This document shows, one piece after another, positions 1-7,604 of a DNA stretch of 37,692 nt. This DNA is from Sphingomonas paucimobilis NBRC 13935. GTDB lineage: Bacteria > Pseudomonadota > Alphaproteobacteria > Sphingomonadales > Sphingomonadaceae. Each line of letters starts with the position of its first letter. Positions within the stretch are counted from its first letter, which is position 1. The stretch is taken from positions 1 through 37,692 of the forward strand of contig NZ_BBJS01000049.1 in assembly GCF_000739895.2 (NCBI RefSeq), written 5' to 3'. The position numbers and the translations under genes were made by a program. The notes beneath the pieces were generated by a model. The model did not search any database and was not told the DNA's origin. It was given only the letters and a program-made list of their open reading frames with translations.

Positions 1-732
1 TAGAAAACCGGTACCTCGTCGGCCCCAGTCCCGGTCTGCCACGCTTTGCAGACCACCGACATCGAAATAGGATGCGCTTGCCACGATCCGACCACGACCG
101 TCTGCAAACCCGTGCCCCACGGTCAGGTTCACCTTGTGCGACGGAACATCACCCTGCCCCGAGATTCCCGACTGCGCCGTCAGCTTCATTCCGGTAAAGC
201 TGGTATCCAGAACGAAATTGACGACACCCGCCACGGCATCCGACCCATAAGCAGCCGATGCGCCACCGGTCACGACATCGACACGCTTGATAAGTTGCTC
301 GGGCAACAGATTGATGTCGGTCGAACCGTCGCGTGCGGACGGCGCGGCGCGACGACCGTCGACGAGGACGAGCGTTCGCTGAGGACCGAGGTTGCGAAGA
401 TTCAGATAGCTTCCGGTGCCGGGGCCGGTAGCCCCCGTGAACCCCACGGTCGGTCGCGTCGAGCCGCGGAAAACGGGAAGTTGATTGAGCCCGTCTGCGA
501 TGAGCCCAGGCTGCGCCTTGCTCAGCGTGTCCGCCGAAATCACTGTAACGGGCGTCGGAGCCTGCGAACCGTCGCGAATGGCGCGTGACCCAGTGACGAC
601 GATGTCGGGAGTTTCAGAACTTTCCTCACTCTCCGCCACCGGCTTGCCATCGGTCGGCGCTTTCTGCGCCAGTGCCGGAGCGCTCAGTGCCACGCAGGCA
701 CACGTGCATAAAAAGCAGATCCTTGCGGCCAT
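1..732 (-). CDS. TonB-dependent outer-membrane receptor (N-terminal part, cut by window edge)
   Basis: The minus strand is open from ATG at 732 to the window edge, giving 244 residues. They begin with a signal peptide ending near ALSAPALAQ. A TonB-box-like stretch follows (ETPDIVVTGSR), then a plug domain with the typical signatures GLNQLPVFRGS, LRNLGPQRTLVLVDGRR, DINLLPEQLIKRVDVVTGG and ASAAYGSDAVAGVVNFVLD. The beta-barrel lies outside the window. Proteins of this family import large or scarce substrates across the outer membrane using TonB-ExbBD energy; the plug alone does not reveal the substrate. An AAAGGG element about 8 nt upstream supports the start. A TetR gene lies upstream on the same strand, and a similar A/T-rich motif precedes both genes, so TetR control is plausible. 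Family call is firm; specificity is unknown. Confidence 0.9.
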   Translation of the reverse strand, partial: MAARICFLCTCACVALSAPALAQKAPTDGKPVAESEESSETPDIVVTGSRAIRDGSQAPTPVTVISADTLSKAQPGLIADGLNQLPVFRGSTRPTVGFTGATGPGTGSYLNLRNLGPQRTLVLVDGRRAAPSARDGSTDINLLPEQLIKRVDVVTGGASAAYGSDAVAGVVNFVLDTSFTGMKLTAQSGISGQGDVPSHKVNLTVGHGFADGRGRIVASASYFDVGGLQSVADRDWGRRGTGFL

Positions 733-1164
733 TTGCCACCCTTTCCGCATCGGACGTCAGCGCTGTGCGCCATCCGTCCTACCTCTCCAAGGCGACCTTG
801 GTCGGCTACAGCAGATAAAAAGTCAATAACCTTCTTTCTTAGAAAAGAAATTTTTAGAAGGGAAGAAGGCCGAAAATGATATTCATCAGGTATTGCAGGC
901 ACTTAGCTCTTGCACGAATGATGCGAGATGGGCGCTGGTATCTCGATCAGCCTTTCCTCGTCAGAGGCAGAAAGTCTTGATCGGATCATCGAGGAACGTA
1001 TCGCAGAAGCACGCAACGCGCGCCGAGATTGTGCTTTTAACGAACGATCGCGTCCCCGCTAACGCGAAGACGCGACGAACCCGGACGATCTGAGCCCCCG
1101 CCCCCCGATAAAATAATTGCCGTCGTCGGGCGCGGGCACCACCTGTCACATTACTGTCGTTAAG
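733..1164. other. Intergenic region between TetR gene and TonB receptor
   Basis: There is no convincing gene in this stretch; the short open frames on both strands have no recognisable content. It must hold the receptor promoter and the tetR 3' end. It is much more A/T-rich near 820-890 than the surroundings. An inverted repeat TCGCGTC (1048-1054) / GACGCGA (1069-1075) is present, but without a T-run to make it a clear terminator. Confidence 0.5.
832..853. promoter_or_regulatory. Candidate TetR operator upstream of the TonB receptor
   Basis: The motif TTCTTT-N6-AAAGAA (832-849, followed by ATTT) lies about 100 bp upstream of the receptor start and sits inside a larger imperfect palindrome with arms CCTTCTT (830-836) and AAGAAGG (863-869). 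A similar motif with N5 spacing lies upstream of tetR at 1916-1936. That these are binding sites for the encoded TetR protein is inference from position and symmetry. Confidence 0.4.
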
Positions 1165-1857
1165 CTACTGTTTCGTACTTGGAGTTTTGCTGAACTCGCA
1201 AAGGGCGCGAATTCCCGAGGCTGCAAAGACCGGCAAGCGATCCGCCAGGGCCGCGAAATCCTCCGAACTTACCGCTCCGTGCGACAGGCGATCAATCCGC
1301 CCGGTTTGTCCAAGCGAAAAGGTGAAGGCGCCGGTCAGAAAATGATATCCCCAGTATAACGCTTCCCGCGGCGCGTCGGGCAGGATCCTGCCCATGTCCT
1401 CAATGAAAACGTTAGATACCTCATCGAACACTTCAGACATTAGGGAGTGCATCGCCCCCTTTGAACTGTTCACATATGCAACAATTGCTGCGTAATGGCG
1501 ATATCCCGCATCATTTTTAGCAAATTCGAAACCGGGTCGTACGAAGGCATCGATTACCCCTTCGAGTGTACCTTCCTTCCCATGTTGCTCGCGGTACTCA
1601 TCGAGCGCACGCATTCGGGCTTCGTTGATCAACGGGCCGCGGCGGCGAAACACTTCCGCGAAAAGATTTTCTTTGTCATAAAAATAGTATCGCATGAGCG
1701 AAGTATCGACGCCTGCCTTTGCCGCAACGTCGTTCAATGTTGTGCCGTTGTAGCCCTTATATGCAAATTCCTTCTCGGCGTGATCCAGAATGTTCCTCAT
1801 CGATTCCTCACGCCGTTCTTTATTGGTGCGCTTGGTGATCGTCCGCTGTGCGGCCAT
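1165..1857 (-). CDS. TetR/AcrR-family transcriptional regulator
   Basis: 230 residues, the usual TetR length. The N-terminal DNA-binding domain covers about residues 15-65 and carries the classic pattern ILDHAEKEFAYKGYNGTTLN, then DVAAKAGVDTSLMRYYFYDK and ENLFAEVF. The C-terminal ligand and dimer domain (about 80-220) is helical and not assignable to a ligand. An AGGAA Shine-Dalgarno element lies 5 nt before the ATG. It is transcribed in the same direction as the TonB receptor and divergently from the DeoR gene. TetR proteins usually repress their own gene and a neighbour. The receptor is the likeliest target because both upstream regions carry a TTCTTT/AAAGAA motif. The effector is unknown. 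Confidence 0.92.
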   Translation of the reverse strand: MAAQRTITKRTNKERREESMRNILDHAEKEFAYKGYNGTTLNDVAAKAGVDTSLMRYYFYDKENLFAEVFRRRGPLINEARMRALDEYREQHGKEGTLEGVIDAFVRPGFEFAKNDAGYRHYAAIVAYVNSSKGAMHSLMSEVFDEVSNVFIEDMGRILPDAPREALYWGYHFLTGAFTFSLGQTGRIDRLSHGAVSSEDFAALADRLPVFAASGIRALCEFSKTPSTKQ

Positions 1858-1915
1858 AGCTATTCCTCACTGTTCGCCTCCGGCATAGCAGCAGGCCACA
1901 ACGCACTTCAATATT

Positions 1916-1936
1916 TTCTTTTCTGGAAAGAAGTTT
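1916..1936. promoter_or_regulatory. Candidate TetR operator upstream of tetR
   Basis: TTCTTT (1916-1921), five bases, AAAGAA (1927-1932), then GTTT. It lies 59-79 bp upstream of the tetR ATG and resembles the motif at 832-853. The two copies differ by one base in spacer length, which weakens the case. Autoregulation is inferred. Confidence 0.4.
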
Positions 1937-2133
1937 GCACCGAGATGGGCGGCTTACGTATGCTCTGAAATGGCGCATCTCGCCGGCGAAACCCCTGCGG
2001 ACGCCATGTTCGCACCCGCTGACATTTGCGAACCATAATCGTGAATGTCGCAGACCATTTGAAGTGCCGGGGATTAGAGAGACCGCATCCAAGGCGGCAG
2101 AAACGCGCATAATCGTGCATAATTCATATTGAA

Positions 2134-2151
2134 TGTGCAAGATCATGCACA
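2134..2151. promoter_or_regulatory. Near-perfect palindrome just before the DeoR-family gene
   Basis: TGTGCAAGATCATGCACA is symmetric except for its central A/T position 7 and ends 13 bp before ATG 2165. Such placement suits an autoregulatory operator that blocks transcription initiation. No clear Shine-Dalgarno element precedes ATG 2165; an in-frame TTG at 2129 lies upstream of the palindrome and is the less likely start. Confidence 0.4.
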
Positions 2152-2164
2152 TATATCGCTGGTC

Positions 2165-2944
2165 ATGGCTGATATTCCCCTTGCCCGTCGCGACGATATC
2201 GCTGCCCGTCTTGCGGCAGGACAGCCGGTCAACTCCGGTGTTCTTGCAACCGAGTTTGGTGTGTCAGAAGACGCGATCCGCCGCGATCTGCGGGCCTTGG
2301 CTGCGGCGGGGCTGTGCCGCCGGGTATATGGCGGTGCGCTACCACTGGCTTCTGGCGTCGTGCCATTCTCGGATCGGCTTGGTGCCGACGTCGAGCGCAA
2401 GCGGGCACTCGCTCGAGCGGCAATGCCGCTGGTCGCACCTGGCAGCTTCCTATTTCTCGACAATGGCAGCACCAGCCTCGTCGTTGCCGAGGAGCTGCCA
2501 CGCGATAGCGACCTGATCGCCGCCACCAGCTCGATCGAGATCGCCGCGACGCTCGCCGCGCGCGGTGATGTGCAGATCCACATGGTGGGCGGCGAGGTCG
2601 ACACTGTGATCGGCGGTTCGATTGACGGCATGGCCATCGAGGCGGTCACCCGCCTTAACATCGATACCTGTTTTCTTGGCGTCTGCGCGCTTTCTGCCGA
2701 TGGCGGCGTGAGTGCCTTCGATGCGGCCGATGCCACCTTCAAACGCGTGCTCGTCGCGCGGAGCCGCTGCACGCTGATCCTCGCCACCAATGAGAAGATC
2801 GGTGCACAAGGCCCGCACCGCATCGCCGCGCTGAACAATGCGACCCGCGTCATCGTCGAATATGATGCCGACGAAGCCGCGCTGGATCGCCTTCGTGCAG
2901 CGGGCGCCAAGATCGATAGGGCCCGGCCCAGCCCGGAATTCTGA
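2165..2944 (+). CDS. DeoR/GlpR-family transcriptional regulator
   Basis: 259 residues from ATG 2165. The N-terminal winged HTH is the DeoR type: RRDDIAARLAAGQPVNSGVL, then FGVSEDAIRRDLRALAAAGL and the family signature RRVYGGALPLA (about residues 40-60). The C-terminal sensor domain (about 70-240) has the DeoRC pattern APGSFLFLDNGSTSLVVAEE and IHMVGGEVD, a fold related to sugar-phosphate isomerases that senses phosphorylated sugars or nucleosides. An MFS transporter starts 21 bp downstream on the same strand and a HAD-phosphatase remnant follows it, so the regulator probably controls uptake and processing of a sugar or related metabolite. Substrate unknown. Likely autoregulated through the palindrome at 2134-2151. 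Confidence 0.9.
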   Translation: MADIPLARRDDIAARLAAGQPVNSGVLATEFGVSEDAIRRDLRALAAAGLCRRVYGGALPLASGVVPFSDRLGADVERKRALARAAMPLVAPGSFLFLDNGSTSLVVAEELPRDSDLIAATSSIEIAATLAARGDVQIHMVGGEVDTVIGGSIDGMAIEAVTRLNIDTCFLGVCALSADGGVSAFDAADATFKRVLVARSRCTLILATNEKIGAQGPHRIAALNNATRVIVEYDADEAALDRLRAAGAKIDRARPSPEF

Positions 2945-2965
2945 TCGGCCAGACTGGATACGACC

Positions 2966-4102
2966 ATGCCCCACCCCGACGCAGGATCGCGTCTTGCGAC
3001 CCGGATCGCCTTTTTCGTCGCAGGTTTCGGCCTCGCCTGCTGGGCACCGCTGGTGCCGCTCACCAAGGCGCGGCTCGTTATCAGTGACGGATCGCTCGGG
3101 CTATTGCTGCTGTGTCTCGGGCTGGGCTCAGTTCTGTCGATGCAGTTCGCCGGCGCGTTCATCTCAAAGCTCGGCGCACGCCCGATCATAATCATCGGTG
3201 GGATCGGCCAGGCGATCCTGCTGCCCTTTCTTGCCTTTGCGCCGACCGTGCCGACGATGGCCGCTGCGTTGCTCATATTCGGCGGTTTTCTGGGACTGAT
3301 CGAGGTCAGCATGAACGTCCATGCCGTCGAGGTCGAAAAGCGTGGCGACAAGCCGCTTATGTCAGGCTTCCACGGCCTCTTCAGCGTCGGAGGCTTTGTC
3401 GGATCTCTGCTCTTGACCGCGATCCTCTCTGCGGGTGTGGCCCCCACGGCCGGCGCGATCGGCGCGTCCTTGCTGATGATCGTCGCAGTGCTGTTCGCCG
3501 CGCCGCGCCTGATCGACACGCCGCAGGCGGACCAGACACCATTTTTTGCCGTGCCGCGCGGAATCGTCGCGCTGCTCGCGATCCTCGCTTCTATTACCTT
3601 CCTTACCGAAGGCGCCATGCTCGACTGGAGCGCGCTGCTTTTGACCGATAGAGGCATCCTGCCGACGGCACAGGCGGGAATTGGCTACAGCGTCTTTGCC
3701 GTCGCCATGACCGCAGGCCGCCTCACCGGCGACGCTGTGGTGATGCGGCTCGGTAATCGACGCACCATGTTCTGGGGCGGCATCCTCGCCATCATCGGCT
3801 ATATCGTCCTTTTGACGGCGCCGACCGCTGCGCTGGCGCTGTTCGGCTTCCTGCTGATCGGTCTTGGGGCATCCAATACCGTCCCAGTGCTGTTCCGGCA
3901 GGCCGGCGCACAGACGGCGATGCCCCCCGGCCTCGCCATCGCGGCTATCACCACTGTTGGCTATGCAGGCGTGCTGATCGGTCCGGCTGGCATCGGCTCC
4001 GTCGCCCAAGCTATCGGCCTGCCCGGTGCGTTCGTCGTCCTTACCCTCATGCTGATCCTGGTGCCACTGTGCGCCGGGGCCGTCACCCGCCGTACGGTAT
4101 GA
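2966..4102 (+). CDS. Major facilitator superfamily transporter, YbjJ-like
   Basis: 378 residues, almost wholly hydrophobic, consistent with 12 membrane helices in the inner membrane. The middle holds the pattern MSMNVHAVEVEKRG followed by PLMSGFHGLFSVGGFVGS (about residues 113-150), which I associate with the YbjJ-type MFS subgroup related to fucose permeases. A second-half motif around TAGRLTGDAVVMRLGNRR (about 250-270) is the MFS loop signature. It starts 21 bp after the DeoR-type regulator and is probably co-transcribed with it. In enterobacteria ybjJ lies beside HAD phosphatase genes, matching the HAD-like remnant downstream here. The substrate cannot be read from sequence. Confidence 0.9.
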   Translation: MPHPDAGSRLATRIAFFVAGFGLACWAPLVPLTKARLVISDGSLGLLLLCLGLGSVLSMQFAGAFISKLGARPIIIIGGIGQAILLPFLAFAPTVPTMAAALLIFGGFLGLIEVSMNVHAVEVEKRGDKPLMSGFHGLFSVGGFVGSLLLTAILSAGVAPTAGAIGASLLMIVAVLFAAPRLIDTPQADQTPFFAVPRGIVALLAILASITFLTEGAMLDWSALLLTDRGILPTAQAGIGYSVFAVAMTAGRLTGDAVVMRLGNRRTMFWGGILAIIGYIVLLTAPTAALALFGFLLIGLGASNTVPVLFRQAGAQTAMPPGLAIAAITTVGYAGVLIGPAGIGSVAQAIGLPGAFVVLTLMLILVPLCAGAVTRRTV

Positions 4103-4127
4103 CTCTCCCCTCCCGCCGGATATGCCA

Positions 4128-4214
4128 ATGATCAAGCCTCTAAACCTGATCGCCCGCGCCCTGCTGTTCGACATGGATGGCAACTTCGCAGCCTGCGGAT
4201 ATGATGCAGACTGA
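4128..4214 (+). pseudogene. Possible truncated HAD-superfamily phosphatase (motif I only)
   Basis: An ATG 25 bp after the MFS stop opens a 28-codon frame: MIKPLNLIARALLFDMDGN, then nine more residues and TGA. ALLFDMDG matches HAD motif I (DxDGT/V, nucleophile Asp), but the usual Thr-Leu is Asn-Phe and nothing resembling motifs II-IV follows. A full HAD-IA phosphatase has 200-230 residues. Position directly after a DeoR-type regulator and a YbjJ-like transporter is where such a phosphatase would be expected. I infer a 3' deletion of the gene; a chance match of a short motif is the alternative. Confidence 0.45.
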
Positions 4215-4520
4215 TCGAAAAGCGCTCTGAAGAAGGTGGCCCCAATCCGCCGACATCGACCTTTCCGGGCGGCTGGAAACCGGAGAAGCCCCATTGATAT
4301 CCGCTACGCGCCAACGGAAATCGTAAGAGCTTGAGCAGCTTCCGCTCGATCGTTGGGAATCGATCGAGCGGATCTTCTCCGGCTATGGATCACGAAGGCG
4401 AGTTGCGGGCAGCTTGCTGCTCAGCGGACCTCGTGATCCGAATTTTCGACTGATCACGCATTCTGTACGGATAGGGCGGTGTTCTCCTCCCGCTCCGAAA
4501 AATGCTCGACGTGATTACCG
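4215..4520. other. Non-coding, hairpin-rich gap between convergent genes
   Basis: No gene is recognisable. The stretch holds two inverted repeats. One is CCGCTCGATCG (4342-4352) / CGATCGAGCGG (4361-4371) with an 8-base loop. The other is GGATCACGA (4387-4395) / TCGTGATCC (4431-4439). It separates the plus-strand DeoR/MFS unit from the minus-strand chemoreceptor and probably carries termination signals for both. It may also be the scar of whatever removed the rest of the HAD gene. Confidence 0.5.
4342..4371. terminator. Strong hairpin between convergent MFS unit and chemoreceptor gene
   Basis: A perfect 11-bp stem with loop TTGGGAAT. No clear T-run follows on either strand (ATCTTCTCC on plus), so it is not a textbook intrinsic terminator, although its position between convergent genes fits transcription termination or mRNA 3'-end protection. 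Confidence 0.4.
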
Positions 4521-6335
4521 TCAGAACGACGACCAGTCGTCCGCCAACGCGGCGTTGCTGTTCGAAACCAGCCGGACCGCCGGGACAGCCTTGGCAGGCG
4601 ATGCGACGCGGGGCGCGATCGGTGTGGCCGCACCCCGGACGCGGAAGCGTGCGACATGACCGTTCAGTTCGTCCGCCTTCTCCGCCAGTTCACGGGCGGC
4701 GGCAGTCGTTTCTTCGACCATGGCGGCGTTGCGCTGGGTCACGCCGTCCATTTCATCCACCGCGACATTCACCTGTCCCAGGCCCGTCGCCTGCTGCTCG
4801 GCCGAGGAGGCCAGACTACGGACCAGCGCGCTGATTTCCGCAACACGGTCGATGATCTGCTCCAGCGCCTGGCCGGTCTGGGCGACGAGTTCGACGCCGG
4901 CCTCGATCTGCTCGTTGCTGCTGGTGATACGTTCCTTGACGTCCTTTGCGGCATCCGCCGAGCGCTGCGCCAAGGCGCGCACTTCGCTGGCCACCACGGC
5001 GAAGCCCTTGCCCGCGTCGCCGGCGCGGGCCGCTTCGACGCCCGCATTGAGCGCCAGCAAATTGGTCTGGAAGGCGATGCCGTCGATCACGCTGATGATC
5101 TCGGAAATCTCCAGGCTGGACCGTTCGATGCCGTTCATCGCGGCCACCGCATCGCGCACCACCTGGCCACCGCCCTGCGCCGCGCTGGTCGCGTCGGCGA
5201 CGGCGACATCGGCGCGCTTGGCGTCGGAGGCCGACTGCGCGACGACGGTCGTGATCTGATGCATGGAAGCGGCCGTCTCCTCCAGGCTGGCGGCCTGTTG
5301 CTCGGTCCGCTGCGACAGGTCTTCCGAGGCGGAGCGGATTTCGCCGGAGGCGGCGCGGAGCCCCTCCGAAACGCCGCTGACCGCCTGCATCGCCTGCTCC
5401 ATCTTCGCCATCGCATCGTTGAAGTCGACGGCCAGTCGCGCAAACGGCTCCTGGAGCTTGGCATCGATGCGCGCGGTCAGATCGCCGGCGGACAGGGACT
5501 GAAGCCCCGTACCCACGGTCGAGACGATCAGCGCCGCCTGCTCCTCCTTCTCCTGATCCGCCCGGGCCAGTTGATCACGCAGCGTCGCGGCGGCGCGCAT
5601 CATGTCGCCGATCTCGTCACGCGAATCATTGGCGGCGATGACGACCGAGCGCTCGCCGGCCGCCAGTTGCGCTAGGGTTCCGCTCATCGCGCCGACCGGC
5701 CGGGCGATCAGGCGGACGAGCGCCATCAGCATCCCGATCGTCAGCAGCGCGACCAGAAGGACGGTGCCGATCATGATCATCCGGCTGACGGCATAGGTGT
5801 GCTCGGCCTCCGCCACCAGCGCATCGATGGCGCGCGACTGCTTCTGGCGAAGCGTACTCGCCGCCTTGTTCGCGGTGACGAAATAGGGGCCCGCCGCGCG
5901 GAACAGCACGATCGCATTGCTCGCGCCCTGGGCCACCGCTCGCGTGGTTTCGTTGGCATGGCTGAGATATTCGTTCCAGGCACCGGTAAAGGCGTCCAGC
6001 GCGGCCTGTGTATCGTCATCCGCCAAGCGCGGGCGCAGCCAGTTGGCGCGGTTGGTCACCTGATTGCTCAACTCGATGAGACGCTGCTGGGCCGCTTCGC
6101 GCGCTGCGGGCGATTCCGCCAGCAGCAACTGTCCGACGGTCGCGCGATAGGTTGCCCCTGCGGCATTGATGACGGCGATGGCCTCCAGTTGCGACCGCTG
6201 TTCTCCGCCCAGATTGACCGCCACATCGCGCATCTCGCTCAAACGCACGACGGCCAATGTCGCCAATCCCAACAGGGCGACCAGCAAGACGGAGAAACAG
6301 GCGATCAGTTTCCCTGGAATGCGCATGTTCTGCAC
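4521..6335 (-). CDS. Methyl-accepting chemotaxis protein
   Basis: 604 residues. TM1 is about residues 8-30, a helical periplasmic ligand domain about 31-184 (four-helix-bundle type), TM2 about 185-208. A HAMP domain follows (about 209-262, starting near ARPVGAMSGT) with a second HAMP-like segment (about 268-312, LSAGDLTARI). The cytoplasmic methyl-accepting coiled coil ends in the highly conserved hairpin tip FQTNLLALNAGVEAARAG (422-439) and GKGFAVVASEVRALAQRS that contacts CheA and CheW. The protein ends in DWSSF, matching the xWxxF pentapeptide that docks CheR methyltransferase in other chemoreceptors, so it is probably a high-abundance-type, methylatable receptor. No other che genes are in the window, so it is an orphan receptor here. 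Ligand unknown. Confidence 0.95.
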   Translation of the reverse strand: MQNMRIPGKLIACFSVLLVALLGLATLAVVRLSEMRDVAVNLGGEQRSQLEAIAVINAAGATYRATVGQLLLAESPAAREAAQQRLIELSNQVTNRANWLRPRLADDDTQAALDAFTGAWNEYLSHANETTRAVAQGASNAIVLFRAAGPYFVTANKAASTLRQKQSRAIDALVAEAEHTYAVSRMIMIGTVLLVALLTIGMLMALVRLIARPVGAMSGTLAQLAAGERSVVIAANDSRDEIGDMMRAAATLRDQLARADQEKEEQAALIVSTVGTGLQSLSAGDLTARIDAKLQEPFARLAVDFNDAMAKMEQAMQAVSGVSEGLRAASGEIRSASEDLSQRTEQQAASLEETAASMHQITTVVAQSASDAKRADVAVADATSAAQGGGQVVRDAVAAMNGIERSSLEISEIISVIDGIAFQTNLLALNAGVEAARAGDAGKGFAVVASEVRALAQRSADAAKDVKERITSSNEQIEAGVELVAQTGQALEQIIDRVAEISALVRSLASSAEQQATGLGQVNVAVDEMDGVTQRNAAMVEETTAAARELAEKADELNGHVARFRVRGAATPIAPRVASPAKAVPAVRLVSNSNAALADDWSSF

Positions 6336-6455
6336 GGAGGCTCTTCCTTTTGTCCAACTACGCCCCCCGGCGTCGGCGGCCTCACCTGCCCATGAGACAT
6401 TAAACTTTTGACATAAATCTACGTTAATTTCATTTAAGACTTGGCTGGAGCATGG
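6336..6455 (-). promoter_or_regulatory. A/T-rich upstream region of the chemoreceptor gene
   Basis: The 120 bp before the chemoreceptor start include an A/T-rich block at about 6400-6440, unusual in this GC-rich window, probably the promoter of the minus-strand chemoreceptor gene. The same gap holds the 3' end of the upstream ATP-grasp gene; no clear terminator hairpin is visible. Exact promoter boxes are not assignable. Confidence 0.3.
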
Positions 6456-7604
6456 TCAGCTGTCGATAACGTGTGGCACGAACCGTGCAGTGTTGGAGGT
6501 GATCAGGCCCCCCTCGCGAATCCCCATGCCGGCGGCCGCCCCATCGACGATCCAACTCCCCAAGACCGGGAAACAGCCTGGCGCCATTTCCGGCAGGCGA
6601 TAGAGCGACTGATAGATATAACCCTCCCCGCCATATTCCCCCGGCGTCTCGGCGATGATGGTATCGGCGCGGCGGATCGAGATATTGGCCCCTTCGCGCG
6701 AGAGCAACGGCTTGGCGACGGCATCGCCGCTCGGGATGGTAAAGCTGGCCGGCAGGAGATTGGGGTGGCCGGGAAACAAGTCCCACAGGATGGGCAGGAT
6801 CGCCTTGTTGGACCAGATCATCTTCCAGATCGGCTCGATCCATAGCAGATCGCCCCTGGCAAGATTGTCGAGCAGATGCGGCGCGAAGCCTTCATGCACC
6901 AGCCATTCCCAGGGGTAGAGCTTGAACAGCGCCTCGATCCGGATGTCGCGATCATCGACGAAGCAATGATCGTCGTGATTCCACCCGATATCCTCCATCA
7001 GCAACGGCATGGTGGTGATGCCGGCCGCCTCTGCGGTGTCGCGCAGATAAGCGGCGGTGATCGCATCCTCACCCGACAGGTCGGCGACATGCGCGACATG
7101 CAGCGTGGCGGGCAAAGCGGGTGCCAGTTCGCGCCACCGCGCCACCAGCGCCTCATGCAGGCTGTTGAACTGGTCGAGTGCCGGGAAACAATCGCTCTTC
7201 CAGTCCCATTGCACCACCGCCGCCTCCAGCAGCGAGGTGGGGGTGTCGCAGTTGAACTCGAACAGCTTCGGCGCATCCTCCCCATCGAAACCCAGGTCGA
7301 AGCGGCCGAAGTTGAGCGCGGGCGGCTCGGCCTCCCAAGCCTCGCGAACGGGATCGTGAAAGGCGAGCGGAATGCCGAAACGGGCGAACAGCGCGGGATC
7401 GCTGACCACCGCCTCCCCCGCCGCCAGGAACAGGCGGTACAGTTCGGTCGTCGCGGCCTCGATCCGATCGACCTCGTGCCGGGTCAAGCGATAGCAGACG
7501 CTTTCATCCCAGTAGGGGCGATCCGATCCGGCATGCCAGACGAGACCCAGCGCTTCCACCTTGGCCTGCCAATCAGCGCGCGGTGTCAGGCTTTCGCGGA
7601 TCAT
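6456..7604 (-). CDS. Glutathionylspermidine-synthase-like ATP-grasp protein (YgiC/YjfC type)
   Basis: 382 residues, matching the stand-alone synthetase-domain family (GSP_synth) of E. coli YgiC and YjfC. Characteristic blocks are PALNFGRFDLGFDG (about 95-108), LFEFNCDTPTSLLEAA (about 114-129) and a late nucleotide-site block with PLLSREGANISI. The family is related to the C-terminal synthetase half of GspSA, which ligates glutathione to spermidine using ATP. No amidase domain is present, and the true product of YgiC-type proteins is not established. The gene overlaps the upstream YgiB-like lipoprotein gene by 4 bp (ATGA), the same pairing as ygiB-ygiC, which argues for a shared envelope-related task. 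Confidence 0.88.
   Translation of the reverse strand: MIRESLTPRADWQAKVEALGLVWHAGSDRPYWDESVCYRLTRHEVDRIEAATTELYRLFLAAGEAVVSDPALFARFGIPLAFHDPVREAWEAEPPALNFGRFDLGFDGEDAPKLFEFNCDTPTSLLEAAVVQWDWKSDCFPALDQFNSLHEALVARWRELAPALPATLHVAHVADLSGEDAITAAYLRDTAEAAGITTMPLLMEDIGWNHDDHCFVDDRDIRIEALFKLYPWEWLVHEGFAPHLLDNLARGDLLWIEPIWKMIWSNKAILPILWDLFPGHPNLLPASFTIPSGDAVAKPLLSREGANISIRRADTIIAETPGEYGGEGYIYQSLYRLPEMAPGCFPVLGSWIVDGAAAGMGIREGGLITSNTARFVPHVIDS

Larger units (their letters stand above)
1858..2164. promoter_or_regulatory. Divergent promoter region between tetR and deoR-type genes
   Basis: About 300 bp between divergent regulator genes, with no coding signal. It includes the candidate TetR site (1916-1936) near the tetR start. 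Near the DeoR start it has A/T-rich sequence with two GCATAAT direct repeats (2107-2113 and 2117-2123, period 10 bp) and a palindrome at 2134-2151. Promoter elements cannot be assigned individually. Confidence 0.45.

Noticed and set aside
893..1149. Short open frames on both strands between tetR and the TonB receptor
   Set aside because: No Shine-Dalgarno elements, no hydrophobic or domain pattern, mutually overlapping; treated as intergenic.
2143..3657. 504-codon minus-strand frame across the DeoR-type and MFS genes
   Set aside because: Ser/Arg/Pro-rich composition, no domain, and it covers two well-recognised plus-strand genes.
4215..4330. Possible insertion-sequence remnant after the truncated HAD frame
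   Set aside because: I could find no transposase-like reading frame, terminal repeat or target duplication that I would defend.
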